A DNA stretch of 5,698 nucleotides from an uncultured Chitinophagaceae bacterium (lineage in GTDB: Bacteria > Bacteroidota > Bacteroidia > Chitinophagales > Chitinophagaceae), in contig CAKSVK010000203.1 of NCBI GenBank assembly GCA_934502905.1, positions 1-5,698 on the forward strand, given 5' to 3'. Below are positions 4,563-5,698 of the stretch, in pieces. Positions within the stretch are counted from its first letter, which is position 1. The number at the start of each line of letters is the position of its first letter. The notes under the pieces were generated by a model. The model ran no database searches and was not told where the DNA came from. It saw nothing but the letters and a program-made list of their open reading frames with translations. Position numbers and translations under genes: made by a program.

Positions 4563-4577
4563 ATGTGTATGCTGTAG
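4563..4577 (+). other. Four-codon mini-ORF with a strong Shine-Dalgarno, just before fecR
   Basis: GGAGGG (4550-4555) stands 7 nt before ATG-TGT-ATG-CTG-TAG (4563-4577), encoding M-C-M-L. The stop is 4 nt before the fecR ATG (4582). This is the best Shine-Dalgarno sequence in the window, and it is spaced for the mini-ORF, not for fecR, for which it is 26 nt away. Termination-reinitiation could couple the two. Chance is possible, since Bacteroidota generally make little use of Shine-Dalgarno sequences. Confidence 0.3.
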
Positions 4578-4581
4578 CCTT

Positions 4582-5698
4582 ATGAACCAGGAACAAATTA
4601 ATACGCTTATAGAAAAATATATCAACGGAACCGCCACCAGCGAGGAGGAAGATATGTTGCGGGAGTGGTACCGTTCACAGGCAAATAATACAGCCGAAGT
4701 GGAGATTGGCGGCATAGATGAGGGTGATCAAATCAAGCAGCGGATCTTACAAAGCCTGCGGGAGCATATTGCTGCTGAAAAACAAGTTCCTGCTACCCGG
4801 CAGCACATTTGGAAAACAGTTGCCATTGCTGCTACCGCCTTACTCGTTGGGACTTTAGGCGTCTATTTATGGCTGATAAAGCCCAATATTATTGATCGGG
4901 AAAATATTAATAAAACGGTACAAACAGCCCAGGATATCGCGCCGGGAACGAATAAAGCAACGCTCACTTTAGCGGACGGCTCGGTGATAGAGCTGGACCG
5001 TGCGGCTACCGGCAACCTGGCGGAGCAGGGTGGCACTCAAATCATGAAGCTGGACAGCGGCCAGCTTGCCTATACAACAGACTCCTATGGACCTACAATA
5101 GCGGTAACGCAGTACAATGTGTTAGCAACTCCGAGAGGCGGCCAGTATGCAATTACCTTACCGGACGGTAGCAAAGTGTGGTTAAATGCCGCCTCTTCTT
5201 TACGTTTTCCCGCTGCTTTTACCGGTAAAGAGCGGTTAGTGGAGCTGGCGGGCGAGGGGTATTTCGAGGTGGCGAAGGATGCGACTAAGCCATTTCGGGT
5301 TATTGCCGGGGGCACTGTTGTAGAGGCGTTGGGAACGGCGTTCAACGTAAATGCGTACAGTGATGAAGCGGCGGTAAATGCTACGTTGGTGGAGGGAAAA
5401 GTAAAGGTGTCGAAGGGTAAGGCGGTTGCCCTGCTACAACCAGGGCAAGCCGCTGTTGTGAAGGAAGGGGATGCAATCAGCACGATAGCGGCTGATGTAG
5501 AAACGGCAACTGCCTGGAAGGAGGGCTTTTTTAAGCTGACAATGGCGGACCTGCAAAAGGTAATGCGGCAGGTGGCGAGGTGGTATGATGTAGAGGTGGT
5601 GTATGCGGATGGTGTTCCCGGTGGGCATATAGTAGGTACTGTTTCGAGGGATACGGCCTTAGGCACGCTGCTCAAACTACTGGCGGCAAGCGGCATTC
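4582..5698 (+). CDS. FecR-family anti-sigma factor, 3' end cut by the window
   Basis: The frame runs 372 codons from ATG 4582 to the window edge without a stop; family members are usually somewhat longer, so only a short C-terminal part is missing. Residues 1-70 form the cytoplasmic sigma-binding region, starting with INTLIEKYINGTATSEEEDML, the usual helical anti-sigma start. One membrane helix spans about 78-98 (TVAIAATALLVGTLGVYLWL). The periplasmic part holds the FecR domain at about 180-282, recognisable from VLATPRGGQYAITLPDGSKV, WLNAASSLRFP, GEGYFEV and GTAFNVNAY. A DUF4974-like (secretin/TonB-like) domain begins near 317 (FFKLTMADLQKVMRQVARWYDVEV). It should hold the upstream ECF sigma factor inactive at the inner membrane until a loaded outer-membrane transporter signals through the periplasmic domain. 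The substrate cannot be read from this sequence. The ATG at 4582 is the first start after an in-frame-free leader and gives the standard N-terminus. Confidence 0.93.
   Translation, partial: MNQEQINTLIEKYINGTATSEEEDMLREWYRSQANNTAEVEIGGIDEGDQIKQRILQSLREHIAAEKQVPATRQHIWKTVAIAATALLVGTLGVYLWLIKPNIIDRENINKTVQTAQDIAPGTNKATLTLADGSVIELDRAATGNLAEQGGTQIMKLDSGQLAYTTDSYGPTIAVTQYNVLATPRGGQYAITLPDGSKVWLNAASSLRFPAAFTGKERLVELAGEGYFEVAKDATKPFRVIAGGTVVEALGTAFNVNAYSDEAAVNATLVEGKVKVSKGKAVALLQPGQAAVVKEGDAISTIAADVETATAWKEGFFKLTMADLQKVMRQVARWYDVEVVYADGVPGGHIVGTVSRDTALGTLLKLLAASGI

Noticed and set aside
5085..5696. Antisense 203-residue open frame
   Set aside because: It lies wholly inside fecR, whose protein motifs are unmistakable; the reverse frame is a composition shadow.

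Overview
The window looks like Bacteroidota chromosome, most likely Chitinophagia/Sphingobacteriia. Grounds: an ECF sigma factor followed by a FecR-type anti-sigma factor with a DUF4974-like C-terminus (the pair that usually precedes a SusC/SusD outer-membrane import locus), a split HipA kinase of the Bacteroidota type, a Lys/Ala-tailed SWIB protein, AT-rich leaders mostly without Shine-Dalgarno sequences, and promoter elements of the TTTG / TAnnTTTG class. No genus can be named from the sequence alone. All convincing genes lie on the + strand.

Layout. Bases 1-190 hold a palindrome-rich stretch and the end of an open frame entering from the left; no function is recognised. 317-742 encodes a 141-residue SWIB-domain protein with a histone H1-like basic tail, followed by a hairpin terminator (785-820). 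A near-consensus Bacteroidota promoter (818-848) begins on the last base of that hairpin. It would transcribe a long leader with a possible 25-codon ORF (907-984) and then an unrecognised 172-residue soluble protein (1071-1589). 1590-1830 is a non-coding, palindrome-rich spacer ending at a second hairpin terminator (about 1836-1861).

The centre (1912-3749) is a tripartite toxin-antitoxin operon of the HipBST type: hipB (HTH regulator, 149 aa), hipS (stand-alone N-subdomain 1 of HipA, 110 aa) and hipT (HipA-like Ser/Thr kinase, 317 aa). The genes are tightly packed: a 5-nt gap, then an ATGA overlap. Three 18-bp palindromes of the form TATACC-N6-GGTATA stand upstream at exactly 40-bp intervals (starts 1912, 1952, 1992). 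The last ends two bases before the hipB start codon. These are very probably the autoregulatory HipB operators. By analogy with E. coli O127:H6 HipBST, HipT would be the kinase toxin, HipS its direct inhibitor, and HipB the DNA-binding partner that represses the operon. Points of interest are an extra ~80-residue C-terminal region on HipB, a CxxC/HxxC zinc-ribbon-like N-terminus on HipT, and a changed autophosphorylation motif in the HipT Gly-rich loop.

3750-5698 holds a separate unit: a leader with a TAnnTTTG element and a direct repeat, an ECF sigma-70 factor (3902-4483, GTG start), a 98-nt spacer with a hairpin, a strong Shine-Dalgarno sequence and a four-codon mini-ORF, and fecR (4582 to beyond the window end). 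The SusC/D-type transporter genes that normally follow would lie to the right, outside the window.
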